Of a stretch of DNA of 64,000 bases, positions 34,128 through 42,201 are shown in pieces; within the stretch, counting starts at the first letter, position 1, and the number at the start of each line of letters is the position of its first letter. The notes below the pieces were generated by a model, which was given only the letters and a program-made list of their open reading frames with translations, was not told the DNA's origin and did no database searches. The DNA comes from Ensifer sp. LC11 (lineage in GTDB: Bacteria; Pseudomonadota; Alphaproteobacteria; Rhizobiales; Rhizobiaceae). The DNA is taken from contig NZ_MBSO01000017.1 in NCBI RefSeq assembly GCF_001695835.1, forward strand, positions 1 through 64,000, in the 5' to 3' direction. The position numbers and the translations under genes were made by a program.

Positions 34128-34760
34128 TCAGGTCACGCCGGCATAGCGGCCTGGCCTGTGGTTGATCGCCAGCGTCATGTTGACGACGGCGGCTCCAACG
34201 ACCGAAAGAACGAGGTTTGCGGGCGGCAAGACGAAGAAGGCTGCGGCGAGAATGGCAAGATCGACGCCGAGCTGGAAGTAGCCGGCGCGGATGCCGAATT
34301 TCTCCTGGAGATAGATCGCCACGATGTTGATGCCGCCAAGCCCGGTGCGATGGCGGAAGAGAATGAGCAGGCCCGTGCCCATCAGCCCGCCGCCGACGAC
34401 GGCCGCATAGATCGGATCAAGCCGGGCGATTTCCACCCAGCCGGCCGTCAGCCGTGAAAACAGCGACACCAGACTGACGGCGAGGAACGTGCGCAGCGCA
34501 AACATCCAGCCGAGCCTTTTGACCGCCAGGATGTAGAAGGGCAGGTTGACGAGGGAAAAGACCAGCCAGAACTCGGCACCGGTCGCATATTGCAGGAGCA
34601 GCGCCAGGCCGGACGTGCTGCCGGTCAAGAGCATCGCCTTGCTGTAGATGATGACGCCGAGCGACATGATCAGCGTGCCCGTCAGGATTGCCAGCGCATC
34701 CTCGTAGAGGCGATGGCGCGCGGCGGGAATTTCGGGCACGTCGATGCTTCGCTCGGCCAT
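34128..34760 (-). CDS. YitT-family membrane protein
   Basis: A 210-residue protein with five or six membrane helices and the YitT-type motifs Gly-Ser-Thr-Ser-Gly-Leu-Ala-Leu-Leu and Thr-Gly-Leu-Gly-Gly-Ile-Asn-Ile-Val-Ala. The function is not established in the family. It starts 7 bp after the aminotransferase stop, so the two form an operon; transport of an amino-acid-related metabolite is a guess. Confidence 0.85.
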   Translation of the reverse strand: MAERSIDVPEIPAARHRLYEDALAILTGTLIMSLGVIIYSKAMLLTGSTSGLALLLQYATGAEFWLVFSLVNLPFYILAVKRLGWMFALRTFLAVSLVSLFSRLTAGWVEIARLDPIYAAVVGGGLMGTGLLILFRHRTGLGGINIVAIYLQEKFGIRAGYFQLGVDLAILAAAFFVLPPANLVLSVVGAAVVNMTLAINHRPGRYAGVT

Positions 34761-34767
34761 CTTGTCC

Positions 34768-35937
34768 TCAGAGGTCCTTGAACTTGGCGATGACGCCGTC
34801 GACTTCCGCCGTCTTCAAACCGGCGATGTTGATGCGGCCGGAGCCGGGCATGTAGATGCCGTGCTCGTTCCTCAGCCGCATGACGTCGGCCTCGGCGAGC
34901 GGCAGCAGCGAGAACATGCCTTCCTGGCCGGCGACGGCGCCGAGCGCCTGCCAGCGGTCGCGCAGGCCCTCGGCGAGCGCCCGACGGATGTTGGTGATGC
35001 GCAGCCGCATGGTTTCAAGCTCTTGCCTCCAGTCGCGCGAGAGTTCCGCGTCGGAAAGGATCAAACGCACGATGGCCGCACCATGATCCGGCGGCATCGA
35101 ATAGCTGGTGCGGGCAAGGCCGGCGAGGTTGGAGCGGACCGTGTCGGCCGAGGAAGCCGAACTGGTGACCGCAAAGATGGCACCGGCGCGCTCGCGATAG
35201 AGGCCGAACGATTTGGAGCAGGAAACGGCAACCAGCGCCTCCGGTACAACGCCGATCAGGTGGCGAAGCCCAGCGACGTCCTCGTCGAGACCGCGGCCAA
35301 AACCCTGATAGGCAAGATCGACGAGCGGCAGCAGGCCGCGCTCGGCGATGACGGTGGCAAGCTCCATCCATTGTGCGTCGGTGATGACGCCGCCCGTCGG
35401 GTTGTGGCAGCTCGCATGCAGGAGAACGGCGTCGCCGGCTGCAGCGCCCTGCAGCGCAGTCATCATGTTGTCGAAGAGTACCGTCTGCGACGGCACGTCG
35501 AAGAACGGGTAACCTGCGGGCTCAAGGCCCGCCGCCTTGAAGATGCTTGCATGGTTCGCCCAGCTCGGCAGCCCGATCCAGATGCGCTTGCCGCCCATCT
35601 GGCGGATGAGGTCGGCCGCAAGCCGCAGTGCCCCCGAACCCCCGGGCGTCTGCACGCCGGCAACGTGGCTGCGATCGACGGTGTCGCCGCCGACCAGCGT
35701 CCAGAGGTGGTCGACGAAGACGAGATCGCCTTCCGGGCCGACATAGGCCTTGCTGTCCTGGCTTTCAAGCAGGCGCTTCTCAGCCGCTTTGACCGCGCGG
35801 AAGATCGGCGTGTGACCGGTTTCGTCGCGGTAAACGCCGACGCCGAGATCGACCTTTCCGGGGCGCTCGTCCTTGCGGTAGAGCCCGATCAGGGCCAGCA
35901 ACGGATCATCGGGTTGGCGGGTCAGAGCGTCGAACAT
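34768..35937 (-). CDS. aromatic/aspartate aminotransferase (class I, TyrB-like)
   Basis: A 389-residue PLP enzyme. The Schiff-base Lys lies in Ser-Cys-Ser-Lys-Ser-Phe-Gly-Leu-Tyr-Arg-Glu-Arg-Ala-Gly, Asn in Cys-His-Asn-Pro-Thr-Gly, Asp/Tyr in Val-Asp-Leu-Ala-Tyr-Gln-Gly-Phe-Gly, and the N-terminal Leu-Gly-Val-Gly-Val-Tyr-Arg-Asp block is present. These fit the AspC/TyrB subfamily. It transfers the amino group of Phe/Tyr (or Asp) to 2-oxoglutarate. It is divergent from an Lrp-family gene with repeated TTTGCGCA sites between, so it is probably amino-acid regulated. Start 35937 (AGGGGAG upstream) is chosen over 36087. Confidence 0.9.
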   Translation of the reverse strand: MFDALTRQPDDPLLALIGLYRKDERPGKVDLGVGVYRDETGHTPIFRAVKAAEKRLLESQDSKAYVGPEGDLVFVDHLWTLVGGDTVDRSHVAGVQTPGGSGALRLAADLIRQMGGKRIWIGLPSWANHASIFKAAGLEPAGYPFFDVPSQTVLFDNMMTALQGAAAGDAVLLHASCHNPTGGVITDAQWMELATVIAERGLLPLVDLAYQGFGRGLDEDVAGLRHLIGVVPEALVAVSCSKSFGLYRERAGAIFAVTSSASSADTVRSNLAGLARTSYSMPPDHGAAIVRLILSDAELSRDWRQELETMRLRITNIRRALAEGLRDRWQALGAVAGQEGMFSLLPLAEADVMRLRNEHGIYMPGSGRINIAGLKTAEVDGVIAKFKDL

Positions 35938-36042
35938 GCCGGAAAATCTCCCCTTGAATGGCAGCGATGCGATATCGGTCGAGAAAGCCTGCCGGCCGCC
36001 GTTCCTCCGGCCGCCCTGCGACTTCCTTCTTAGGTCAGGATC

Positions 36043-36135
36043 GGCGCAAAATCGATGAGATTTTTGCCATGGAGACAATGTTGACATCGCACAATTTGCG
36101 CAAAATCCTGCATATCATTTGCTGATTTGCGCACA
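36043..36135. promoter_or_regulatory. cluster of TTTGCGC-type Lrp/AsnC sites
   Basis: Three related sites fill the divergent gap: 36043-36068 (AAAATC-GATGA-GATTTT core with GGCGC/GCC flanks), 36095-36104 (palindrome TTTGCGCAAA), and 36125-36134 (ATTTGCGCAC). The regular spacing suits multimeric Lrp-type binding. Confidence 0.5.
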
Positions 36136-36147
36136 TGGAGTTTGGGC

Positions 36148-36621
36148 ATGGTCGAGAAGGTATCGATGGAGCTGGATCAGGTCGACCGGCGGATCATCCG
36201 GCTGCTGGTCGAGGATGCTTCGCTGAGCAACAACGAGCTCGCCGCCAAGGTCGGGCTCTCGCCGGCGCCGCTGTCGCGTCGCCTCGCCAGGCTTTATGCG
36301 GCGGGCATCATTCGCCAGACGGTCGTGGTCGATCCGAAGGCCGCCGGCATCGGCTTCCAGGCTTTTGTCGAGGTGACTCTGGAGCGAACGGCCAGCAAGG
36401 TCGGCCACCGCTTTATCGAAATGGTCGCTCGCATGCCTGAGGTCGTCGAATGTCATACGGTTGCCGGTGACTTCGATTTTCTTCTGAAGATCGCGGTGCG
36501 CGACGTTGCCGACTACAAGCGGCTGCTCTGGAGCGAGTTCGAACAAATCTCCGAGATCAAGACGCTGCGCTCGACCATCCTGCTCGACAGCCCGAAGATG
36601 ACGGCCGCCACGGTGGCGTGA
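36148..36621 (+). CDS. Lrp/AsnC-family regulator
   Basis: A 157-residue protein. HTH (about 10-58): Leu-Asp-Gln-Val-Asp-Arg-Arg-Ile-Ile-Arg-Leu-Leu ... Leu-Ser-Asn-Asn-Glu-Leu-Ala-Ala-Lys-Val-Gly-Leu-Ser-Pro-Ala-Pro-Leu-Ser-Arg-Arg. RAM ligand domain (about 70-145): Val-Glu-Cys-His-Thr-Val-Ala-Gly-Asp-Phe-Asp-Phe-Leu-Leu-Lys. GGAG lies 7 nt before ATG 36148; ATG 36166 also has a site. It probably controls the divergent aminotransferase and itself in response to an amino acid. Confidence 0.92.
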   Translation: MVEKVSMELDQVDRRIIRLLVEDASLSNNELAAKVGLSPAPLSRRLARLYAAGIIRQTVVVDPKAAGIGFQAFVEVTLERTASKVGHRFIEMVARMPEVVECHTVAGDFDFLLKIAVRDVADYKRLLWSEFEQISEIKTLRSTILLDSPKMTAATVA

Positions 36622-36645
36622 CGGCCGCTGAACATTTAGACGTCG

Positions 36646-36675
36646 GGGCGGAAAACCGCTCCGCACATTTCCTCG
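36646..36675 (+). repeat. dispersed intergenic repeat, copy 3
   Basis: GGGCGGAAAACCGCTCCGCA followed by CATTTCCTCGG. It lies between the Lrp gene and the convergent M14-type gene, ending 7 bp before the latter's stop codon. Confidence 0.55.
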
Positions 36676-36681
36676 GGTGTC

Positions 36682-37740
36682 TTAGGCCTCGAGCGGACCC
36701 GGTTTGCGCACGGCGCCGGAGGGCTGGGCACAGGCGATCTTCATCAGGTCCGAGCGACGGCGCGCAAGACGGGTTGAGACACGGGTGACGATCAGCCCGT
36801 CCTGCGGCGCGCGCACTTCGAGCGCGCCATTGGTCTGGCCGGGACGCGCAAGAATGGTGGCCAGCAGGTCGCCGGCCCTCACCCTCTCGCCGATGTCGCG
36901 ATGGAACAGGATGGCGCCGGCTTCGGGCGCCCGGATCATCTCGATATTGTCGAGCGGCGCGATGACGCCTGCAAATGGGGCGAGCGCATCGGTGTCGCCG
37001 GAGATGGCACCGCGCGCCACGAGGAAGCGGAACACGCCTTCGGCGTCCTTGCTGGCAAGTTCCGGATAGACGTCGCGCGTGCCGCGCAGCTCGACCGTCA
37101 CCGACAGGCGACCGGGAAGCCGGGTTTTCTTCTGCCCGGTTTCGTATTTCCAGGCGTAGGCGACGGCCTCCTCGAAGGCGGAGCTTTCACCGTCCGAAAG
37201 GAACACCGCCTCCATGTCGAGCGCCGAGGCGAGGTCGCCTGCTTCCGGCCAGAAGGCGTCGTCGATATAGGCGTATTGCAGTGCCTCGTCGTCGCAATGG
37301 AGATCCAGCATCAGGTCGGCGCCGAGCGCCACGTGCAGCAGCTGCCGCTTTAGCCGGTCGGTCGCCGAATGGCGGTCGAGATCGTCGATCAGGCTGTCGC
37401 GGTCGGCGAGCGAAATCAGCGGGAAGTCGCGGTTGAAGTTGGTGCGGGATCCGAGATCGAACCGGCCCTGCAACTCGCCGAAATGCGATTGCGCCGTGCC
37501 GATCGGGTTTGCCTGGGGCACGACGGTGATGTCGCCGAGGATGCCGCCGTTCTTTTCCGCCTGCTGCAGTTTTTCAAGCAGGAAGTGTGCCAGCGCCGTG
37601 CCCGGCAGTTCGTTGGCATGCAGTGCCGCCTGGATGTAGGTCTTCGGTGCCGCGGCATTTCTGCCCTTGAAGCGGAAGACCGGTAGACGCCATTCGATGC
37701 CGGCCGTATCGCCGGCGATGATGATTTCGGAAATATCCAT
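36682..37740 (-). CDS. AstE/aspartoacylase-type (M14) amidohydrolase
   Basis: A 352-residue zinc hydrolase of the succinylglutamate desuccinylase/aspartoacylase family (PF04952). Zinc ligands His and Glu in Leu-His-Ala-Asn-Glu-Leu-Pro-Gly, His in Leu-Asp-Leu-His-Cys-Asp; catalytic Glu in Val-Thr-Val-Glu-Leu-Arg-Gly. The C-terminal lipoyl-like beta-barrel (about 255-330) is typical of family members acting on N-acylated amino acids such as N-acetyl-diaminobutyrate. The substrate is not certain. Confidence 0.88.
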   Translation of the reverse strand: MDISEIIIAGDTAGIEWRLPVFRFKGRNAAAPKTYIQAALHANELPGTALAHFLLEKLQQAEKNGGILGDITVVPQANPIGTAQSHFGELQGRFDLGSRTNFNRDFPLISLADRDSLIDDLDRHSATDRLKRQLLHVALGADLMLDLHCDDEALQYAYIDDAFWPEAGDLASALDMEAVFLSDGESSAFEEAVAYAWKYETGQKKTRLPGRLSVTVELRGTRDVYPELASKDAEGVFRFLVARGAISGDTDALAPFAGVIAPLDNIEMIRAPEAGAILFHRDIGERVRAGDLLATILARPGQTNGALEVRAPQDGLIVTRVSTRLARRRSDLMKIACAQPSGAVRKPGPLEA

Positions 37741-37910
37741 GGGCTCCTCCCGTATCGTTTATTGGTGGCGCTTATCGGCATTCCGGCTGCGCTCTGCAAG
37801 TCGCTAAGAACTGGGGTAGCACATCAGATTGCGCAGCTGTCGCTCTGGCTTTGACATCCGGGTCGGGCCTATTGTTCTTTGAAACCGCCAGCACAGGCAG
37901 GAGACGGCAC

Positions 37911-38537
37911 ATGATCCTGATCGGCCAATATGACTCTCCCTTCGTCCGTCGGGTGGGCATTGCCCTAACCCTTTACGGCATTGCGTTCGAGCATCGTCCC
38001 TGGTCTTCCTTCGGCAACGCCGATGAGATTCGGGCCTATAACCCGCTGACGCGTGTGCCGACCCTGGTCCTGGATGACGGGCTTGCCTTGACCGACAGCC
38101 ACATCATCCTCGACTATCTCGATAGCCTCGTATCCGACGAGCAAGTCATGTTTCCGCGATCCGAACCGGAGCGCCATCGGGCGCTGAGGATCGCCACGCT
38201 TGCCACGGGGCTCGGCGACAAGGCCGTCAGCCTGTTCTACGAGAATCGGTTACATGGCGAGGTCTCGGTCCTTTGGGTCGACCGCTGCCGCCGCCAGATC
38301 GAGGAGACGCTTGGCGTGCTCGAAGCAAGCCGCTCGCAAGGCGCGAGCAAGTATTGGTTCGGCGACCGCATCGGCCATGCCGACATCGCCGTCGCGGTCG
38401 TTCTTCGCTTCCTGCATGACGTGCACGCAAGTCTGGTCACCATCGCGAACTATCCGCACTTGCAGGCGCATGCGGAGACGCTGGAGGCGCTGCCCGTGTT
38501 CCAGACGATCAGCCAGCCGTTCATCCCGCCGGCGTGA
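37911..38537 (+). CDS. glutathione S-transferase
   Basis: A 208-residue GST: Ile-Gly-Gln-Tyr-Asp-Ser-Pro-Phe-Val-Arg-Arg-Val in the N-domain, Arg-Val-Pro-Thr-Leu-Val-Leu-Asp-Asp-Gly, Thr-Asp-Ser-His-Ile-Ile-Leu-Asp-Tyr-Leu; C-domain Ile-Gly-His-Ala-Asp-Ile-Ala-Val-Ala. Catalytic Ser in Ser-Pro-Phe is likely. GCAGGAGAC precedes ATG 37911. It stands alone, with a 170-bp upstream gap in which I could not identify a convincing promoter. Confidence 0.9.
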   Translation: MILIGQYDSPFVRRVGIALTLYGIAFEHRPWSSFGNADEIRAYNPLTRVPTLVLDDGLALTDSHIILDYLDSLVSDEQVMFPRSEPERHRALRIATLATGLGDKAVSLFYENRLHGEVSVLWVDRCRRQIEETLGVLEASRSQGASKYWFGDRIGHADIAVAVVLRFLHDVHASLVTIANYPHLQAHAETLEALPVFQTISQPFIPPA

Positions 38538-38566
38538 GGCTGCCGCAACCGGCAAGCAGATGCGCC

Positions 38567-39160
38567 TCAGTCAACGTGAACAGGCGCCGCAAGCGGCCAA
38601 CGCTTGAGGATCCTCCAGGTGCCCGTTCCCTTACGCGCATGGATCAGCACGAGTTCGCGTGCGGTAAAGGTAATGGGATCAGGAAGGCTGATCGCGGGCG
38701 CGGCCCTGACGGCACGGTACAGCGTCATATGGGGAACAGCCATTAGAGGGCGGTTCAAGCCAGTGACCTGCCGGACCAGCGCACTGAACCCAGGCGATGC
38801 CGCGTGCGTCGTCAGAACGCGCGGCCGGTCCGTGCCGTTGCCGTTGCTTTCCAGTCTATCAAGCTCGATCGCAACGGGCGGAAGATCCACGCGCGCACCG
38901 CGTCTCAGCGCATCGTCGACGGCAAGGTCGGGGAGGCCGCTTCCCTCCCAGCGCTTGTCGACGGATAGGTGCAATCGGTCGGGCATATAGAGGAAGCCGG
39001 AGACGGCCTGGTCGGCGAAGTCTCGTTCTGCAATCGTCATCGCCCGCCTTGCGACTTCTCTGTCCGGCAGCAATGAGAAGTAGAGGATGTCGATTACAGG
39101 CGCCCGGCCTGGGGCGCCGAGGTCAAAAGCGAGTTGGCCCGAAGACACGCCATTCTCCAT
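38567..39160 (-). CDS. 2H phosphoesterase / RNA 2',3'-cyclic phosphodiesterase-like (LigT fold)
   Basis: A 197-residue protein with two His-x-Ser/Thr motifs: His-Leu-Ser-Val (about residue 62) and His-Met-Thr-Leu (about residue 143), the hallmark of the 2H (LigT/2'-5' RNA ligase) superfamily. It would hydrolyse cyclic phosphodiesters in RNA ends or small nucleotides. The sequence around the motifs is divergent from ThpR, so the exact substrate is open. Confidence 0.8.
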   Translation of the reverse strand: MENGVSSGQLAFDLGAPGRAPVIDILYFSLLPDREVARRAMTIAERDFADQAVSGFLYMPDRLHLSVDKRWEGSGLPDLAVDDALRRGARVDLPPVAIELDRLESNGNGTDRPRVLTTHAASPGFSALVRQVTGLNRPLMAVPHMTLYRAVRAAPAISLPDPITFTARELVLIHARKGTGTWRILKRWPLAAPVHVD

Positions 39161-39287
39161 CGCAAGTCAAAGTGACCGCGCCACCGCAGCACTTCAGTTG
39201 TACGTCGACCAGAGATGGGAATGCAGGCGGGCCGCGCCAAGGCTCGCGGGAGGCGAGTACCGGCGCCGCAAGGGCGTTACAGCGCTC

Positions 39288-39701
39288 TCACATCGGCGGC
39301 ATCGTCTCGAACTTCGCAAGGGCCGGATCGAGGCGGTCCCAATCATGCCCGCGGGCGGTGTAGGTCACGACCTGAGGTCGGTAGCGACTTGGATCGTCAA
39401 GGCTTGCCGCGCGTATGGTGAAGAATTCGGGCATGGCCGCGAAGGTCATGTAGACGGGCGAGCCGCAGGTAGGGCAGAAGCCGCGGGTCTTCACTTTGCC
39501 GCTGTCGGCGACCATGTCCCAGAGCGTCGCTTCACCTTCGAGTTTCACGCCGTCGCGGCGGAATGTCATATGCGAGCCATGTCCGGTGCCGCTCTCGTGC
39601 TGGCAGTCGCGGCATTGGCAATCGTTCGAGAACACCGGTTCTCCTGAAATTTCGTAGCGGATAGCGCCGCAGGCGCATCCACCGATATAGGGCTTGCTCA
39701 T
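39288..39701 (-). CDS. GFA-family (CENP-V/GFA domain) zinc protein
   Basis: A 137-residue protein of the glutathione-dependent formaldehyde-activating (GFA) fold. Zinc cysteines in Gly-Cys-Ala-Cys-Gly-Ala-Ile-Arg-Tyr, Cys-Gln-Cys-Arg-Asp-Cys and Cys-Pro-Thr-Cys-Gly-Ser-Pro. GGAGG precedes ATG 39701 by 6 nt. It is downstream of the broken SRPBCC gene and the ArsR gene on the same strand; most family members are of unknown function. Confidence 0.88.
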   Translation of the reverse strand: MSKPYIGGCACGAIRYEISGEPVFSNDCQCRDCQHESGTGHGSHMTFRRDGVKLEGEATLWDMVADSGKVKTRGFCPTCGSPVYMTFAAMPEFFTIRAASLDDPSRYRPQVVTYTARGHDWDRLDPALAKFETMPPM

Positions 39702-39826
39702 ATCTGCCTCCGGTTTCTGGCACAGCAAGGCCTGCACGCGTCGCGATGCGCGGCGGCGACAGTTCTCTTCGATTGTTTCGGTGTTGGTGGCTGCCGGACC
39801 GTCGAAACGACGATCCGGCTCTGGCC

Positions 39827-40293
39827 TTAGTTCTCTTCGTCGGTGACGGCGCCGAGGCGCGACAGGACCTTCGGCCAGCCGTTGCTCATGTTGCTGAACG
39901 CCGTGTCGTTCTTCGGCACAACGAAGCCGGAATGAACGAGACGAAGGCGCGTGCCGTTGTCGACCTTGGTGAGCGTCCAGGTGACACCGTGTCGAGACGG
40001 GAGCCGTAGCCGATATTGCCCTCATCTCCCCCCTTCCAGGAATAGGCAAAGCGCTCGTTGGGGCGTACCTCCACCACCCGGCATTGGATTGTCCCATCCC
40101 AGGCGCCGGCCGGCGTCGTCTGGAAGGTGAAGCGGGTGCCCTCGACGGGTGCAAAGCCTGTCGGCGGCATGATCCAGCGACCCATTAGGTCGCCATTGGT
40201 CAAGGTCTTCCAGATCGTCTCGGGTGCATGCGGCAACACCTCGTCGATGACGATGTCCTGTGTCTCGATTTTCAAGGCTGCTGCGTCGGTCAT
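39827..40293 (-). pseudogene. SRPBCC/AHSA1-family gene disrupted by a one-base frameshift
   Basis: The frame from ATG 40293 encodes an AHSA1-type domain (Ile-Val-Ile-Asp-Glu-Val-Leu-Pro-His-Ala-Pro-Glu-Thr-Ile-Trp ... Phe-Ala-Tyr-Ser-Trp-Lys-Gly-Gly) but leaves the family at about 39985. Reading on from 39985 with one extra base restores Val-Thr-Trp-Thr-Leu-Thr-Lys-Val-Asp-Asn-Gly-Thr-Arg-Leu-Arg-Leu-Val-His-Ser-Gly-Phe and runs to a TAA at 39829-39827. One base is missing between 39985 and 39986, so the gene is either a recent pseudogene or a sequencing error. Its start overlaps the ArsR stop by 4 bp, the classic ArsR-AHSA1 pair. Confidence 0.82.
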
Positions 40294-40622
40294 GGATCGA
40301 TCTCCTTGAGAAGATTGCGCAGATTGGCAAAGCGGTCGCGCCAGAAGCTGCCATAGTGGCTCATCCAGTCGACGAGAGGCGCCAGCCCCTCGGGCTCGGC
40401 GCGGTAATAGACGTTCCGTCCCTCCGGGCGTTCGGCGACCAGCCCGGCCTGCTTGAGTGACTTGAGGTGCTGGGAAATCGCACCCTGCGTCACCCCACTG
40501 CCGCGGGTCAGTTCGACCACGGTGATTTCGTTGGCGCTGGCGATGCGCTCAAACACGGCCCGTCGGGTCGGATCGGAAAGGGCGCGCATGACTGTCGTGA
40601 TGGGGGCGGTTTCGATCATCAT
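40290..40622 (-). CDS. ArsR-family transcriptional regulator
   Basis: A 110-residue winged-helix repressor: Ala-Leu-Ser-Asp-Pro-Thr-Arg-Arg-Ala-Val-Phe-Glu-Arg, Gln-Gly-Ala-Ile-Ser-Gln-His-Leu-Lys-Ser-Leu-Lys recognition helix, Arg-Pro-Glu-Gly-Arg-Asn-Val-Tyr-Tyr wing. No Cys metal site, so it is of the non-metal ArsR group that accompanies AHSA1 proteins. The start at 40622 (or ATG 40619) lies immediately next to a large operator palindrome and lacks a clear ribosome site, so it may be leaderless. Confidence 0.9.
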   Translation of the reverse strand: MMIETAPITTVMRALSDPTRRAVFERIASANEITVVELTRGSGVTQGAISQHLKSLKQAGLVAERPEGRNVYYRAEPEGLAPLVDWMSHYGSFWRDRFANLRNLLKEIDP

Positions 40623-40625
40623 GTA

Positions 40626-40671
40626 AAAATCAATAGTCGATACTAATTGATTAGTCAATGCTATTGATTTT
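40626..40671. promoter_or_regulatory. nested coaxial palindrome, ArsR operator candidate
   Basis: Outer arms AAAATCAATAG (40626-40636) and CTATTGATTTT (40661-40671) are perfect; an inner palindrome ACTAAT-TG-ATTAGT (40642-40655) shares the same centre. It begins 4 bp from the ArsR start codon, so binding would block its promoter. Confidence 0.7.
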
Positions 40672-40799
40672 GGCCGCACGCATGCGGAGGCGCTATCGAA
40701 AATGAAGAAGGGCATGCCAGAGAGGCATGCCCCGAAACATCGATGCGCCCAGGACGGGCGGCTGCCTTGCGCGCCGCCCGCCTCGCCATCGCATTCGTC

Positions 40800-41534
40800 T
40801 CAATGCGGACTTGCCGTCGGGCGAACGACGATCTCGCTGACGTCGACATCCTCGGGCTGGCCGATGGCGTAGGCGATCGAGGAGGCGATGGCGTCCGGGC
40901 TGATACAGATTGCGCGCCAGGCCTTCATTGCGTCTTTGGCAATCGGATCGCTGATGGTGTCCGCAAGTTCGGACGTCGTCGTTCCGGGCGAGATGACGGT
41001 AACGCGGATGCGATCGGTTTCCTGCCGCAGGCCGTCCGAAATCGCGCGGACGGCGAACTTGGTGGCGCAATAAACTGCGGCTGTCGGTGAAACGGAATGG
41101 CCGCCGATCGAAGACACGTTGATGATCTGGCCCGAACCCTGCGCGTTCATGATCGGGAGCGCGGCCGCTATTCCGTACAGAACGCCCTTGATGTTGACGT
41201 CGATCATCCGGTCCCATTCCTCAACCTTCAGTGCCGCCAGCGGGGACAGCGGCATGACGCCGGCGTTGTTGACAATCACATCCAGCCGCCCGTACTCGGT
41301 CTCGGCGAACCGGGCAAAGGCGACCATCTCGTCGCGCTTGGTGACGTCGAGCGTGCGAAAGCGCACCTCGCCGCCGGTGGCGGCAATTGCGGCGGCGATG
41401 CGCTCCAGCCGGCCGGCGCGGCGCGCGCCGATGACGACCTTGGCTCCGCCGGCTGCCAGCATCCTGGCGGTGGCCTCGCCAATGCCGCTGCTTGCGCCGG
41501 TGATCGCCACGACTTTGTCTCTTACACTGCTCAT
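40800..41534 (-). CDS. SDR-family oxidoreductase
   Basis: A 244-residue classical short-chain dehydrogenase: cofactor loop Thr-Gly-Ala-Ser-Ser-Gly-Ile-Gly (about 12-19), Asn-Asn-Ala-Gly (about 88-91), catalytic Ser in Asn-Val-Ser-Ser-Ile-Gly-Gly, and Tyr-Cys-Ala-Thr-Lys. AAGGAGA precedes ATG 41534. It lies downstream of the Atu4866-type gene; a LysR gene is divergent from that. The substrate is unknown. Confidence 0.93.
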   Translation of the reverse strand: MSSVRDKVVAITGASSGIGEATARMLAAGGAKVVIGARRAGRLERIAAAIAATGGEVRFRTLDVTKRDEMVAFARFAETEYGRLDVIVNNAGVMPLSPLAALKVEEWDRMIDVNIKGVLYGIAAALPIMNAQGSGQIINVSSIGGHSVSPTAAVYCATKFAVRAISDGLRQETDRIRVTVISPGTTTSELADTISDPIAKDAMKAWRAICISPDAIASSIAYAIGQPEDVDVSEIVVRPTASPH

Positions 41535-41698
41535 CGTTTTCTCCTTAGGATAGATCGGTTTGCGGCAGCAGCAGTTCCGCCGGTGCTGCGAACGTCCGTG
41601 GGCGCTGCTCTGCAAAGGGTTGGGTCGTTGCCGGTAAGGTACCGGTCTTCCGATGGATGGCTGTTGCGGCTATCCGGCTGGCCGCGAGGGATCTCGGT

Positions 41699-42070
41699 TC
41701 AGCGACGGCGAAGGATCATGCCGCCATGATGCAAGGTGTTGCGGTCCACAAAGACCCCGTCCGCCGTGAAGCCGGTATCGTCCCAATAGTCGATGTGTGT
41801 CCCGTTGACCGCGTAACGCCCCTGATAGGCACTCTCCCGATCGCCTCGCGCTTCGTCGTAGCGTCCATTCGCCAGCAGCTCGTGACGCACATGACCGTCA
41901 TCGGTCACCCACATTCCCACATAAGGATGCTCTGCCATTTCGCTTTCGCCTTTCGTCAGTCGGGTTTTCTCACCGGGTCGCGCATCACCTGAAGCCGCAA
42001 CGGCCACGCCGCAGGCGACCATGGCGGCGAGCGAGAACCCGGCGACGTGACGGGAAGGGAACACTGCCAT
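41699..42070 (-). CDS. Atu4866-domain protein, exported
   Basis: A 123-residue protein. Residues 1-30 look like a signal sequence; the rest matches the small Atu4866 domain (Tyr-Val-Gly-Met-Trp-Val-Thr-Asp-Asp-Gly-His-Val-Arg ... His-Ile-Asp-Tyr-Trp-Asp-Asp-Thr-Gly-Phe-Thr-Ala-Asp-Gly) known from Agrobacterium and relatives. Start 42070 is preferred (GGAGAC 5 nt upstream); ATG 42082 is in frame. The function is unknown. Its partners are the SDR downstream and the divergent LysR. Confidence 0.82.
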   Translation of the reverse strand: MAVFPSRHVAGFSLAAMVACGVAVAASGDARPGEKTRLTKGESEMAEHPYVGMWVTDDGHVRHELLANGRYDEARGDRESAYQGRYAVNGTHIDYWDDTGFTADGVFVDRNTLHHGGMILRRR

Positions 42071-42183
42071 TTCTGTCTCCATTCGCTTTGCGCAGGCGTC
42101 GATCCCGATGGTTTGTTTCGCCCGGTGAGAGGAAAGATAGAAAACCGGATATGATCGATAAAGTTGCCAATCGAAGATGACGT

Positions 42184-42200
42184 GGTTAGTATTGCTAACC
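42184..42200. promoter_or_regulatory. LysR-box dyad GGTTAG-N5-CTAACC
   Basis: Perfect 6-bp arms immediately before the LysR ATG (42202), in the gap divergent to the Atu4866-SDR unit. It is placed for autorepression. Confidence 0.55.
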
Positions 42201-42201
42201 A

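Noticed and set aside
37851-37875. TTGACA followed by TATTGT as a promoter for the GST at 37911.
   Set aside because: The spacer is only 13 bp, too short for a normal sigma-70 promoter.
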